A stretch of DNA of 64,000 bases, taken from positions 9,095,011-9,159,010 of the forward strand of contig JAQFVV010006221.1 in assembly GCA_028023455.1 (NCBI GenBank), given 5' to 3'. Of this stretch, positions 1 through 11,590 are shown piece after piece. The stretch comes from Epiperipatus broadwayi (lineage: Eukaryota > Onychophora > Udeonychophora > Euonychophora > Peripatidae). Below the pieces are notes generated by a model. That model saw only the letters and a program-made list of their open reading frames with translations. It had not been told where the DNA came from and searched no databases. How positions within the stretch are numbered: position 1 is the first letter of the stretch; every line of letters begins with the position of its first letter. A program made the translations under genes and the position numbers.

Positions 1-1550
1 TAATAGAAGAGAGGCATGTTTTGCTCTCTCTAAACAATGGACTAATTAAAAATTCAAACGCATTTGCATAATCATAACAATCGTTAGTTACAAAGCTATG
101 AGTATGAGATTCAAACATGAAATCTCGAAAGCGCTTAGCAAAGCTATTATAAATTAGAGTAAAATTATAGCTTCACTATTTAATGCGGAAAAAAAAAAAG
201 TCGCATACTTATAATTACAATTTTACTAGTGAAGAGAAAAACAATTTATTAAATATTTATGTAATGAAAATATTTTTCTTTGAATTAAAAACTTAAATTC
301 TCCCAGCAGTATTTTTAAACATTCATTTTTTGAAAATTCAGTCCTGAAGAACTCTATTTTTGAGAATACGTAAGAATGTTGCTTCCAGCAATTTAATAAA
401 ATAATTTTTCAAGATATTTGGTCTAAATTCATTTTGTGTGTGTGTACTCTCAGCTTCAATGCCATTTTTGACCAATTTCGTAAAGACAGTCTATCTTATT
501 GGTGGTTTTCTCAACTTAAGAAACTCTACTAATGGGTAGGTTACTGTTGACCTTATTCTCATAAAAATGATAAAACAGAAAGTTACGTATTTAATAAATT
601 ATTTGATGTTTAACAAATTACTTAACCATTCTAACAACTTAATGTTCTACTGGAGAATCGATCTCTGCCTATTAAAACGAATTTATTTGGGCTGTGATTC
701 ATTTTGTTTAAATACTGGCATGCTCGAATTGATGATTGTTTCATTTTAATTTAAAAATTAAATATGCTTTCATTCCTCAAAAGGAGGAAGTGGTTTGCTA
801 GAAAGCACTTGACAAGCAAAAATTAGATTTTGAAATGTATTTATAAAAACGAAAACTTAATTTTAACAAATGAATGTTTTAAATATATGAAGTATAATTA
901 TTTATTTAAAACGTTTTATACTTCTATTAACCTGTCTGTTGGAGAAAATACTTTCATTTGTGTATTAACTCTTAATTAAACTAAAATTTGAACAAATAAA
1001 TATGTTTATATTTGTTTAATAAACACTATCCTTGAAAATTCAAAAAACCTGCATAATTTTAAAATAACAATATTCTTAAATAAATACACGATTTAAAATT
1101 CAATTATATTTGCATTCCCACAAATTTGTTTTGACAAATCATTTCCTGACAATACAAAATGTAATAAATATAAAACTATTTAAATTCTAAAGAAGCTTTG
1201 ATTGTAAATGTAATAAATATATGGCAATCTCATAGTAAACGTGAAACTTTAAGCAATATGAAACAAATTACAAAGTATGTGATTAGTGAATGAAGGCTGA
1301 TATACAATTTAATCAAAAGATACTTTAATTAAACCTGATCACCGTTGATGCTTCTTTACCGTGAAATCTTAATAATCAATTAAATAAAATTACAATATAT
1401 ATAAAAGATTACCTAAGTCAGAATGCATAATAAATTATTATAATATTTAAATGCAAATGACTTTCAATTTCATTGATTTGCGCAATTAACTTGATTATAT
1501 TGTTTAAAACAATCTTCTTTTTTTTTTTCAAAACCATATTCATTACAAAC
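1..1550. other. AT-rich stretch, nothing recognised
   Basis: No coding frame with recognisable protein similarity, tRNA-like box or clear inverted repeat was seen here. A short open frame near 567-749 has ordinary AT-rich, low-complexity content and is not called. A run of T at about 1518-1529 precedes the first inverted-repeat element. Confidence 0.5.
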
Positions 1551-1856
1551 AATGAGGGTTGCCAATTCCTCTCAGCCCCATATAGCTATTTGAGTTGGAT
1601 AGCTGGGTTTGAAGACATGTAGGTGTCTGAAAATTTCAGATTTTCCACTCAATAGATAACTTTTAGTTAAATGCTGGCTTTGGGTTGGTGTTTTTAGATC
1701 TAGTGTCTGAACCTACCCCAGCACCTCTCTGAGGAGTGCCAGAGCATGAAACCATGGTCAGAGGTTTGGGGAGGCGGTCCTGACAGAGATATTTTAAATG
1801 CTTTCTCTAGCTAAGCATTTATCACAAAGCTTGTTGAGAAATTGGCAACCCTCATT
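1551..1856. mobile_element. small inverted-repeat element (MITE-like)
   Basis: The segment begins and ends with a perfect 16-bp inverted repeat (AATGAGGGTTGCCAAT at 1551-1566 and its complement at 1841-1856). The interior is much more GC-rich than its flanks, which supports a discrete ~306-bp inserted unit. I see no clear target-site duplication, so the superfamily is not assigned. No coding capacity is visible. Confidence 0.6.
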
Positions 1857-2328
1857 ATTTATAAACTTACAAGCTTAAGAGAATAGGGTCATGTGATCTA
1901 TGACTCTTATTTTGAATATTCATTACATTCTCTGGACATTTCTAAAAATTTTCTAGATTTTCTTGATTCTGGTCTGGCCAATTCTATCCACATATCTAAC
2001 TTGCTGATCTTTTAACGACTTATCTGACATCTTATAATATTATCCTTAAACTTCTGCCTAAGAATAATTTGTCATTATATTCCATTCTCAAGCATATCTT
2101 TTCAATACAAGCAATTAAGATCGCACCTCTTTTAAATTATTTTTGAAATAATCTTTATACTATGAATAGGATCTGCCTCTCCCACAAAAGCTGTGCTCAG
2201 AATCATCATAAAAGATATTCCCAGGATGTCAATTGCTATTTATTCACTTGATATGCCTAATCCAACAAAAATGTTTATTTACCATCAAACATCATGATTA
2301 CCATTCTTTATGCTTCCACAAGCTGTGT

Positions 2329-2509
2329 TTCACAGAGGCAAAACTCTCCAAGATTCCTCACTGATGAAACCCATAAGCTAGAAACTAGTCTGAGGATATT
2401 GGATAAGTAGGCACTAGATAGGATTTTATGCACAAAACTTCCTGCATCCATTGATTACTCTGGCTTGCACTGAATGGCACTACTGTATAGAGAGTTTTGC
2501 CTCTGTGAA
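2329..2509. mobile_element. MITE family M2, copy a
   Basis: Terminal inverted repeats of about 19 bp (TTCACAGAGGCAAAACTCT and complement) enclose an interior containing GGATTTTATGCACAA and CCATTGATTACTCTGG. The same interior and TIR pattern recurs at 44074-44244, with partial copies near 17873-17965, 41863-41910 and 56085-56155. That makes it a dispersed non-autonomous family. This copy has lost the symmetry of its left arm; the right arm keeps the family consensus. Confidence 0.7.
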
Positions 2510-2880
2510 TGTTTATTTACAGTAGTAGATTTCATCTCCAACAAATATATCAACTGATCTTATGAACTTAACATAGTGTTTTAGACTCCTATGAAACGTG
2601 TGTGAATATTACAGAATAATATAGTAAATCTTAAGTTTATATTTAATATAATTTAGATTATATTTTTTAAAAACAACTTTTAATAAAAAAAAAAACTAAT
2701 TTTAAATTATTTCTATATGCTACCTGATGATTTTCAGCCTCCAAAAATAATAATAATAAGTAATGCCATTCCATGATTGTTTAACAATGCCAAAGATTTT
2801 CAGTCTAAGCAATATTAAAATGTAAATTGAAATAAAGACCTTTCTGCTTTTTCTGTGAAACAGTTTATATTTCATACTTC

Positions 2881-3428
2881 AATTTTAAACAGAAGGTAAT
2901 CAATCCTTTACACATGTGCTGAAAGGTATATTCAATCAACATTGGTTTTGGTGAATGTTAGGAAACTTGATCAAGGCACAAGATAGTCTATGAAAAGTTA
3001 AGGGTAGCCATCTTATCTTTTGTACCTAAATTCAATTATATAGGCCAATCTTAAGTATTCTGGAATAAGAGCATGGAGATTTTACATTATTCATATTTTT
3101 CTATTCATTTTATTATATCGTATTAGCACTCATGAAATTTGAATATTTGCTGCATTTTAATATTAAGTGACAGCAGTAAATATTCAAATTTTGCAACTTA
3201 ATATACATAGTAAAGAAAATGGAAATAAATTGAATAACATAAAATCTCCACACTCTTATTATAAGATAATTTAGATTGACTGATATAATTGAATTTAAAT
3301 ACAAAAGATAATATAGCCTCTCTTATCTTTTCAAAGACTCTATCTTGTGCTAACATTCAACAAAAACATTGATTGAATATAGTAGTACAGAGCATATGTA
3401 AAGGGTTGATTAACTCCTGTTTAAAATT
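2881..3428. repeat. long imperfect palindrome (family P3, copy a)
   Basis: The left half (from about 2881) and right half (to about 3428) are inverted copies. Markers such as ATCCTTTACACATG, CACAAGATAGTCTATG and GGAGATTTTACA reappear in complement on the right in mirrored order. The apex lies near 3085-3245. The CACAAGATAG and CTTAAG markers are shared with the palindrome at 29138-29487, so this is a dispersed fold-back family. No coding content is seen; the short minus-strand frame at 3113-3304 lies in the palindrome core and is not called. Confidence 0.7.
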
Positions 3429-4554
3429 ATAAAATGTAAAAACTGAAGCCAATACTGTATAGAAATGAATTGATTTTTACAATCATTACCCAAATATAAA
3501 TAGAGGCTTTTCATTAATTTGTCTTAAAATTTCCAAGTATATTCAAAATTTTTTTCCCCAAAATGGTCACTCTACATCCAAACTTAACTGATAGCTCAAT
3601 AATATCTGGGAAATAAATATCAATTATTAAATGGTGGATAAAAGAAGGGAAATTACATAAAATTCTTTACCAACTGGCTGGTAATTTCCAGAATTCAGCA
3701 ACAACCATGAAAACACTGGGGGAAAAAAAGTTATTTTACTTATATGATTTTTTACATCTCCATTTTTATATTTCATTTTTGGTTTTCATATATGTATTTT
3801 AGTATATATCTATTGACACATACAAATAAACATGTTAAATTTTTAAAATTAAATCCTAACATGAAATTTCAGATCCATTTAGATTTATCTTCAGAAAAAA
3901 AAAAGATTTTTATTATCAAAATTTATTTAAATATTCAAGTAAGTTTTCAACCAGAACAAAGTAAAATAGGTCATGTACGACAAACAATTATTAGAGGGGA
4001 GGAGAAAATAATACAATAAAATATTATTTTCGGAAATGTCAGACTGTTTTGGTTTTTTTTTTTTTTTTTAAAAAATCCTAGCTATATAAATAAAATATAT
4101 GGAATCTTTCTTTTTGCAATTTGATTGATTAAAAATTCAAATATATGCAAAAATGGATGAATATACATAAACACATTTTTTATTGAATTAAAGTTTTTTC
4201 CTTGCATAAATGTTTATTTTCATCATTATTAATAAAATTAGGTTAATAGAGTTGTTTTTAAAAAATAAATTAATTAAATGGTTGTAAATTGGAATCCTGT
4301 TAGTCTAAACTTAAGGTAGAAATAGATAATAAAAAAAGCAGCTTGAGATGGATATAAGATAGGATATAATCACAAGTACTTTATTAGAAAGGTCAAAACA
4401 TTCCAAAATCAGAACTATACCTGCACAACTGGATGCAAAACATGGACATCACTACCATATATATCAGGAGTATCTAAAACTTGAGTAAAATTTGCTCCAA
4501 TACATATAGCATCAGCTTTCAGACCCTGGCCACTTTAAATTATTTGATAAATAA
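3429..4554. other. AT-rich stretch, no gene recognised
   Basis: Low-complexity AT sequence with poly-A and poly-T runs (about 3895-3904 and 4052-4068). An open frame at 3744-4019 encodes a hydrophobic, Phe/Ile-rich start followed by Lys/Ile-rich sequence, typical of AT-rich noncoding DNA, and is not called. The last ~150 bases before 4555 may belong to the decayed Penelope element that follows. Confidence 0.4.
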
Positions 4555-4905
4555 TACCAAAGACAGGCTATTACTGGAGCAGCCCCTCCCTCCCAAGTCA
4601 TTTACAAGATAGAATGCAACAACTCCCTTCGATCAGCCAACTACTTCAGTGAATCATATGCAAACGTAGCTAGGGTTTCCCAGCACAGACATCTATATAA
4701 CTGGCCAAAAATCAACATGGAACCCAAGTCTATATTTTTGGAACAAGAGATGAAACACATTCACATCTTTGAACCATTGGGACCTAGTAGAGTCTGTTCT
4801 GATAGAAACAACAGAAAATGCAAAGTTAAGGAAGCGTGGCACATAATCAATAACATGTATGCTATTAATAAAAAAGAGGCTTGTATATCTTTGTCGAAGA
4901 AGTGA
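4555..4905 (+). pseudogene. Penelope-like element, degraded GIY-YIG endonuclease fragment
   Basis: An uninterrupted 116-codon frame, bounded upstream by a stop at 4552-4554, reads like the C-terminal endonuclease of Penelope-like retroelements. It has VIYKIECNN then ANYFSESYAN (the position of the usual YYGET block), then RVSQHRHL, a central FLEQEMKHIH and the terminal block KVKEAWHIINNMYAINKKEA. It aligns by eye in order and spacing with the better copy at 56329-56853. The Gly of the YIG-like motif and the Cys pair are damaged, so it is unlikely to be active. The Met codon at 4717 is internal and not a true start. No reverse transcriptase part is visible upstream, which fits 5' truncation. 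Confidence 0.7.
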
Positions 4906-5776
4906 ATTATATAAATTGAATCATTTATATTTTTTCAGATAATATTTAAATACGTCTCATATTAGATATTTGCTATAATTTTATATTGCTATGAATATCA
5001 CTATATCATTATATAATATTTGAAAGCATGCTAAGCATATTAACTGTTGATAATATATAATCTTTTCTTAATAGACATGTGAACATATTTACATAAAGTT
5101 ACAATTGGTGAAAGAAAAGAAATATGACATGGCAGCTTGCGACAGATATATAGAGATACCATTTTGGGCAGTGTTTAACTTAGACGATGATTGTGATATA
5201 TAAAATGTCAACTTGAATTTTGCATAAGACAACTGATATCAAAGCTGAAACATTTTATGAAATATATTCTTTGAAACATATTTATACTGATAGAATTTAA
5301 AATAATAAATACTCTACTAATAACAAATTTAATTTGCTATAAATGACTAAAAGATTCCTAAATTAATTTGCCACTGAATATTTTTGTGAGAAAAAATATA
5401 TAAAATTATTACATATAATTTTTAAATATATATGAAAGAAAAACCATATAAAAATCTTCACTCCCAGAATTCATCTGCTTTTGTGATGAAATGTTGTGAT
5501 TATGCATCATTACTGAGGGAGAATTCATTAATTAGGTGATAACTTTTGGCTTGTTGCCACTGGTTAAACTTTCAGGTTGAAAACAATTTCATGTTTTATT
5601 AATCTATTATTGAATGATTATTGAATATGGAGGATTAGGGTTAATGGTGATTACTTAAATCATATTGATTTATTGGATGGTATGGTTGTTTTGCAAATAC
5701 TGTTTCAAATCTATAAGAAATGCTGCAATAATTATTGTATCGAGCATAAAAAATAAGTAGTAAATATGTTGAAAAA
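4906..5776. other. AT-rich stretch, nothing recognised
   Basis: No tRNA-like boxes, inverted repeats or protein similarity were seen. The first part may be the 3' flank of the Penelope remnant. Confidence 0.4.
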
Positions 5777-6382
5777 ACTCAAGTGATGTTCAATGGATTT
5801 TCTCAGTAGAAAAGAAATAATGATAACTAAAAAAAGGTAAACAACTACCAATACCTTGGTTAGATAATAAATAAAGATAAAAACATAATGGATAAAATTA
5901 ATCCTAGAATTAAACTTGGATTGAGTACTTTTGGTAGAGATAATTTAATATTAAAAAAGTATATATTTTATTTATTTGAAAAGGAAGATTTTTAATAGAT
6001 GTGTTTTACCAGTTTTTACTTATGGCTCTGAGATTTGGATCCTTAATAAAAGAGCAGAGACTTAAAGACTGCTCAATGAAGTACAGAAAAATGTATATTA
6101 GGAATAAAAGTGAAATACATAGACATTGATGTTACTGGAAGAATTAAAAGATTGAATCAAGTTAAGCTAGATATATTGCTAGAAAAGATAATAATAAATG
6201 GAGAATTGAATATTTAAAATGGATTCTAAAAGATTGTAAAAAAAATATAGAAAAAGACCACAGGTGAGTTGGATGATGGTACATAAGAGGTTAGAAAGAA
6301 TGGAAACTGGATTAAACTTGGCTAGATCTTAATCCTATAGTACATTTGTAATGGTTAAAAATGTTGATGATAATTTTGTTTA
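5777..6382 (+). pseudogene. RTE-type LINE 3' remnant (R1)
   Basis: Translated with many frameshifts and stops, the segment contains the thumb and C-terminal blocks of RTE-clade reverse transcriptases: NNYQYLG, then MDKINPRIKLG, then STFGRDNLILK, then remnants of the VLPVLTYGSETW block near 6010-6040 and of the LKW...GHIA block. It ends close to a GTTGATGATAAT tail, like the (GAT)n ends of the copies at 19.4 and 62.4 kb. It is 5'-truncated and heavily decayed. Confidence 0.7.
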
Positions 6383-7048
6383 ATTAAAGATAATAAGTTT
6401 TTGATATTTGTAAAAATCATAATTTTATTTAAAAAAGGATTTGAACATTTGTATTTTCATCTGTCTAATGGTTAAAGAGACTTTTTAAAACTGTTTTACT
6501 TAGTGTTCCAGTTAAAATACATCACAAGTTTATAGCAGAAGAGAGTTATTTTGTATTAAAAATACAATATTTAAAAAGTTAATCTATAAGAGCTTAAAGA
6601 TGCTGGGTTGATTTTCAACTGATTTTTATTTATAAATCTTAATTTGATCAAATGAATGGAATTGAATTGTTGTGATTAGAATATCATTTTGGGATAAAAC
6701 ATCACATTACCTCATAAGCAATTAATCAAAGGATTTGCATTATTAATTACATTAAATAAATAAATCATATGGTTAGTTGTTCAATAGATCATATGAATTT
6801 GGGCATCTCTTGTGACAAAATGACCATGACACTTCTCGATTAAAGTGAGATTTACTTTTTATTTATATTAATCATCTGAGAATAGAAACTAAACTTTTAT
6901 ACAGTCCACAATTACAGCGGGCTGAGGGAATATTATTGCACTGAAAAATCATTAAATTTTCGTTTGTTAATGAGTATTATTGCTATCTTTGTTTTTTATT
7001 AATAAACGTTTAATGTATTTTCCGGAAGGTTTGTGGTGATGATGTTTT
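6383..7048. other. AT-rich stretch, nothing recognised
   Basis: No feature was identified. Composition is as in the rest of the window. Confidence 0.4.
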
Positions 7049-7551
7049 AGTTGTATTTATTGTTGGACTATTTCCATCATCTAATATGAGTATTGAATGT
7101 CTTTAAAAAAATTTAACTTTATTTAAATATTCCAAATACATTCATTAGCACATCAAACAGGTTAATATATGCACAACATTTTGAGAGGTGTTATTCTCCC
7201 CTTTTCTTTAGGTGTATATTTTGAGAGGTGTTATTCTCCCATTTTCTTTAGGTGTTTCTGGACTGACCAGTGACAGTACCTTAAAATTCAATACTCAAGA
7301 ATTTAAGAGTCCAGCTTACTCAAAAATCTAAGGGTCCAGGTTCGATTCCCATGCTAGTAATCACTACTGATCAGGTCAGCAATACCTGAAGAAGGAAGAA
7401 TAATACCTCTCGAAAGGTTGTGCATATACTAACCTGTTTGATATGCTATTGCTAACAGTTGAATGTATTTGGAATTTTTAAATAAAGTTAAATTTTTTAA
7501 AGACATTCCATACTCAGATGATGGAAATAGACCAAACAATAAATACAGTTC
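7049..7551. mobile_element. fold-back element family P4, copy a, with tRNA-like core
   Basis: The ends are inverted copies: TATTTATTGTTGGACTATTT at 7053 against the complement of the sequence ending at 7550, and TTTCCATCATCT on both arms. The TTTAAATAAAGTTA / AACTTTATTTAAA blocks mirror each other. Near the apex GGTTCGATTCCC (about 7339) is a good pol III B box, and a ~35-bp direct repeat (TTTTGAGAGGTGTTATTCTC) occurs twice at about 7179-7249. Homologous to 20727-21221 and, in part, to 8790-8983. It is probably an SINE-related fold-back rather than a gene. Confidence 0.65.
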
Positions 7552-7925
7552 AATATAGTACTTTCTACTTTTATGTATAATATTTTTAAATAAACATTGA
7601 AATTATTAAAATTTTTAAGTAAGAAAATGATCTAGTATAAAACGCCCACTTCTCATCTACTACACTCCGGTAAATAAAAAAAACTATGCTAACAAACCTT
7701 GGAATTTGCTTATTCTATTGCTACCAAATAAACAAAGTTCACCTGAGGCGAATCATATTCAAATGCTTTAAAAAAATGTTTGGAGTACAAGGTCTGTTTT
7801 TTTTTTTTTTTTGACCTGGATGGTTTGACAGTACAATTTATTTAAGTAATTAGCAAAGTAATTAATTAGCTGTATTTAATATTTTCCATTTGCAATATTT
7901 TTTACTTCAACAAAAAAGTGGGTAG

Positions 7926-8012
7926 ACAAGCGTTGGTGGTCTAGTGGTTAGCATAGCTGCTAAGCAGCCGGCCCGGGTTCGCTTCCCAGTCAACGCATTT
8001 GACATATAAAAC
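7926..8012 (+). mobile_element. tRNA-Gly-derived SINE, copy S1
   Basis: From 7930 the sequence follows tRNA-Gly: GCGTTGGTGG, A-box region TAGTGGTTAGCATAG, B box GGTTCGCTTCC, acceptor 3' strand CAACGCA. The anticodon loop is deleted: the GCTGC/GCAGC stem is closed by only TAA, so it cannot work as a tRNA. It is followed by the tail TTTGACATAT shared with copy S6. Imperfect ACAAAAAGT-like flanks at 7910 and 8010 suggest retroposition. Confidence 0.75.
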
Positions 8013-8789
8013 AAAAAGTATGTACGTATATAAAACTAGATATATATAATCACTTTTAAAATGCATTATAAATTAATATTAAAATATTTATTTCAGGGGG
8101 GGTTGCTTAGAAAAAAAAAAAATGAAATACTGTATAAGAAATAAAATAATCAATAATTGCAATAAATAAAGCTAGTTATAGTCACAAAAATATCAGGAGC
8201 TCTTTTATATTACCATGAAAGCTTTAAATATTTTTAGAAAAAAGAAAAGGAAGGAACAGAAGTTCAAAGAAAAGCAAAATTTTCTTTTCAGTATTGCTTC
8301 CTGTTCTTTAAGTCTGTTGAGCATATGTGAACAATAGACAGCCTTTAGTAACTGATTTAGCAATAAGCCAAAGGGATAATATTGATGCAAGCTGATCATT
8401 TTACAGACATGAAAACTTCTTTTATTAAGTATTGAGAAATCTCAGCTGAGGTAACTTTAAATATTTATAATTATATATATGTATGTATGTATTAATCATA
8501 AATATTACATTAAGTCAAAAAATCGAGAGATGGGGGGAAAATTGCATTATATCTTGCTGTATAATGAAATACAATAAAAACTCGCTTAGGGCATATGACT
8601 TTCAAGCACCAAAATGATAAGTTGAGCTTCAATCCGATTTCATTAGCCCTCAAGTTGGTCCCTTTATCATTTGCATTAAACAATGTAGAAATTACTTTAT
8701 AATAAATCATGATGGATTGTAGCAATGATAAATAACAATGACAATTACAGTTTTGAGTGACAGAATTGATCAGTTAGATTGTTGCCTTA
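8013..8789. other. AT-rich stretch, no gene recognised
   Basis: Contains a poly-A run (about 8110-8121) and a short (TATG)n-like tract near 8475-8491. Minus-strand open frames at 8205-8399 and 8510-8725 show no recognisable family and no coding-like composition, and are not called. Confidence 0.35.
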
Positions 8790-8983
8790 AGATTCTATAT
8801 TCAAAAATCTAAATGCGTAAGCTTAATTCCTATGCAGGTATTGTCACTGATCAGACCAGCAACACCTGAAGAAGTGCAGAGAAAAGCACTTGAAACACAT
8901 AATCTACTTGTGTTATCTATTTGTATGTTATTACTAACAGTTGTTCATATTTGGAAAAGTTTAAATAAAGTTTAAAGTTATTT
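8790..8983 (+). repeat. partial P4-family copy
   Basis: The order of blocks TCAAAAATCTAA, CACTGATCAGACCAGCAAC, ACCTGAAGAAG, ACTAACAGTTG, ATATTTGGAAAAGTTTAAAT matches the right arm of the element at 7049-7551. The left arm is missing. It is cut at its 3' end by the MITE that starts at 8984. Confidence 0.65.
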
Positions 8984-9364
8984 GGTGCTGATATAGTATA
9001 CGCTCAGTGGCCATTTTGAATTTGAAAACACCCAAAAACACTGCTGGCACATGCAAGCGATAAATAACATTTACTAGAAACACTCAGTTTTCAAAAAAAT
9101 AAATCACCTAAGGCACTATAATTAAAAAAGATGGTGGGAAGAAATCACGTGATTTGGTATTTTTTTATGAAAATTTTGGCCTTTTTGATTTATTTCCACG
9201 TCACTTTCTTCCCACCACCTTTTTAATTATAGTGCCTTAGGCGATTTATTTTTTTGAAAACTGAGTGTTTCTAGTAAATGTTATTTATCGCTTGCATGTG
9301 CCAGCAGTGTTTTTGGGTGTTTTCAAATTCAAAATGGCCACCGAGCGCATACTATATCAGCACT
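8984..9364. mobile_element. hAT-like MITE, near-perfect palindrome with 8-bp TSD
   Basis: The two halves are near-perfect inverted copies. The left end GGTGCTGATATAGTATACGC mirrors the right end, and GGTGGGAAGAAA and CCTAAGGCACTATAATT recur in complement. The apex is at about 9155-9185. Direct repeats AGTTATTT (8976-8983 and 9365-9372) flank it, as expected for an 8-bp target duplication of hAT-type transposition. One terminal base differs between ends (G versus A). Length is 381 bp with no ORF. It inserted into the end of a P4-family repeat. Confidence 0.8.
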
Positions 9365-9965
9365 AGTTATTTTTATTAGTGTAAATATACTTAAGCTTTT
9401 AAAAATTTGATTTTAGTTTTAATCAAAAACTAGAAGTTAGAACATAGTATCAATAAAAAAATATAATTTCCAATGGAGAAAGCAAAGATAAGGTGACTTT
9501 TATTACCTTTCATTATGATGTCAGAAAAAGTTAGAACACAGCATCAAGAAAGAAAAAGTTCCAAGTGAAAAAGTGGAAGTGATATTTATTAGCAAGTGTT
9601 TGTGTTTATAAAAGAATCAATTTATATTACACTATGCTGTAAGAAAAAAATCAGAATATAGCATTAAGAAAAATAATTTTAGGCAAAATAGTAAAAGTGA
9701 CATTTATTAGTATAAATTTGTTTATGCCTTTAACAGTTTGATTATAGTTTTACTGTGATATCAAAAAGCAGTTTGAATATTTATTAAGAAAAAAAAACAA
9801 TCAAGAATGTGGAAGTGGTTTTTATTAGTGTAAGATTATTTATACTTTTTAAAGACTTTAGTCATCAATTTGAGCAAGAAACTAGGGTCAAGAAAAAATA
9901 TTTCCAAGCAAGTAAGTGAAAGTTCTGAATATGATGTGGCTAAATTAATGATCAACAAATTTTTA
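9365..9965. repeat. degenerate ~118-bp tandem array
   Basis: The phrase TTTATTAG (with A/C variants) recurs at about 9373, 9500, 9586, 9704, 9822 and 9962. Between the anchors the order is GTTTATACTTTTA, TTTGATTATAGTTTTA, ATCAAGAAAAAA, then CCAAGCAAGTAAGTGAAAG-like sequence. Typical spacing is 118-127 bp; one unit is shortened to ~86 bp. Copies are diverged. It begins immediately after the hAT-like MITE. Confidence 0.65.
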
Positions 9966-10105
9966 TTGTGATAAGTTTGTTTTCATTTTTTATTTTGTCT
10001 TTAATAATTGTATTTTTCTACTAAAATCAAAATGTACTATATATGCCCAAGACTTAAAACACTGAAAGAGATAATCATCATCAAACTCCAACATAAAGAT
10101 CTGAC

Positions 10106-10345
10106 ATGATTTTCTCACTTGAAAATGCCATTCATAATGGAACTTTTGCAATAATAAGGCTTTCTACCTTTGTCCTTTATGCCATATGGATAGTGAGATG
10201 CAAATCTCTCATGGAATTACCCCCACCACAAATCATACCATTGTTTTATCAAATGCTCAAAAAAATCAAGAAACGTTATCAGCCCCTTGCCTCCAGTAAA
10301 ATCTTTAACGACACCTGGTCTTTAACTGCTCTATCCTTTTCCTGA
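10106..10345 (+). pseudogene. possible LINE ORF2 C-terminal remnant
   Basis: An open 79-codon frame carries YAIWIVRCKSL, then PPPQIIPLFYQMLKKIKKRY, then FNDTWSLTAL. The pattern aromatic-AIW-x-RC/RN, a proline break, a basic helix and a final W-containing block resembles the tail that follows the zinc-knuckle of several LINE ORF2 proteins. No catalytic motif is present. This is inference from pattern only; the frame could be chance. Confidence 0.3.
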
Positions 10346-10608
10346 TTATCAACTCCCACCTACCCAGCATTATAAATTGGGCAATTTTAAAAGAAAATAT
10401 TCATGTTTATATTAAAAATTCTAATACCATTAAACAAGTCTCTCATATTCTACACAAAATTCTTCATTATTCCCAACCACATAAGTGTATAACAATTGCG
10501 TTCTCATAACATAATCTAGCCAGATAGCTAACTGAATTTATTTGTTTTTCTTTTATCAGGATGTAACCACTTTTTATTGTTAATCAAATTTTTGTTGAAA
10601 TGAAATGA

Positions 10609-11117
10609 ACATATAAATGAAAACAAACATTTTAAACCTTGTTTTTTATATGACTATTATAAAAATAAAAATACAGACCAATGTTTCAACTACTTTATAG
10701 TATCTTTTTCAAAGAACACTAAAAAATAAAAATACAAATATATGATAATAAATATCCCATATACCAAACAAATCCAAAAACATTAAAAAATACTAAAAAA
10801 TTATCTTTACCTCAACACCTTTTCTATTGCAAACAATCTCAATACTTTATTAAATTTTTTAAAGTTCTGAGATTGTTTGCAATAGAAAAGGTGTTGAGGT
10901 GAAGAAAATTTTTTAGTATTTTTTAATGTTTTTGGATTTGTTTGGAATATGTGATATTTTATATTTATTATTATATATTTGTACTTTTGTTTTTTAGTGT
11001 TCCTTGAAAAAGACTATATTATAAAATAGTCAAAATGTTGGTGTGTAGTTTTATTTTTATAATAGTCATATAAAAAACAAGTTTTAAAAAGATGTTTGGT
11101 ATATTCATTTATATATA
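10609..11117. mobile_element. long palindromic (fold-back) element
   Basis: Left arm 10609-10855 and right arm 10862-11117 are inverted copies. GTTTTTTATATGACTATTAT recurs in complement at about 11058-11078, and CCTCAACACCTTTTCTATTG at 10813 recurs in complement at about 10879-10901. The innermost ~45 bases per arm are nearly identical with only a short A/T loop between, so the unit can form a very long hairpin. No target duplication was identified. Confidence 0.75.
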
Positions 11118-11290
11118 TGGAAAATTATGAACTATTTTTGAAAAGAAAAACTGTATAGATGATATTTTAAATACAATCATTAATTAATTGATTTATTTAT
11201 TTTAACATTTTTGAACATAGGCTAAGAATGTTTTATTCAGTATACCTGGGTCTCTTTTTGTGAGGTTTTTTAAAATGCAATTTTGAAGTT

Positions 11291-11590
11291 ATGCGATTCA
11301 TGTTTCTTCTTAATATCTTTTTATGCAGTTTTCTTTTATGTGATAAAGAAGTTTGTATTTCACTTAAAATTGGGATTTTTCCATTTTATATACACGCATT
11401 AAATTTTACATACTTTAAAGGTCTGTTGAAAAAAGGTTTGGCAATAAATTTAGATACCGTAGAAGATTTAGAAAAAGATAATGAAACAGAAGTAGAACCT
11501 GTTTGTTTCACAGCAAAAATGATTCAAGAAAGTCTTCAACTTTCTAATCAATTGGAAAATCATTTTCTTGTTAATGACATGAATTATGAA
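11291..11590 (+). pseudogene. possible Tigger/pogo transposase C-terminal fragment, interrupted by a MITE
   Basis: The frame from about codon 45 reads KGLLKKGLAINL, VEDLEKDNETEVE, then FTAKMIQESLQLSNQLENHF and ending NDMNYEL. An acidic linker followed by FT-x-K-x(2)-ES and a short amphipathic helix with ND-N resembles the tail of Tigger-type (pogo superfamily) transposases. The first ~40 residues look like unrelated hydrophobic sequence. The frame is cut at 11591-11594 (TTAA) by a piggyBac-like MITE, so the last nine codons after that belong to the MITE. No DDE catalytic region is present. Family assignment is uncertain. Confidence 0.3.

Noticed and set aside
3744-4019. 91-residue protein gene
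   Set aside because: Hydrophobic Phe/Ile/Tyr-rich then Lys/Ile-rich composition typical of AT-rich noncoding DNA; no family recognised.
7930-7997. tRNA-Gly gene
   Set aside because: The anticodon loop is deleted, leaving a 3-base loop, so it cannot be a working tRNA.
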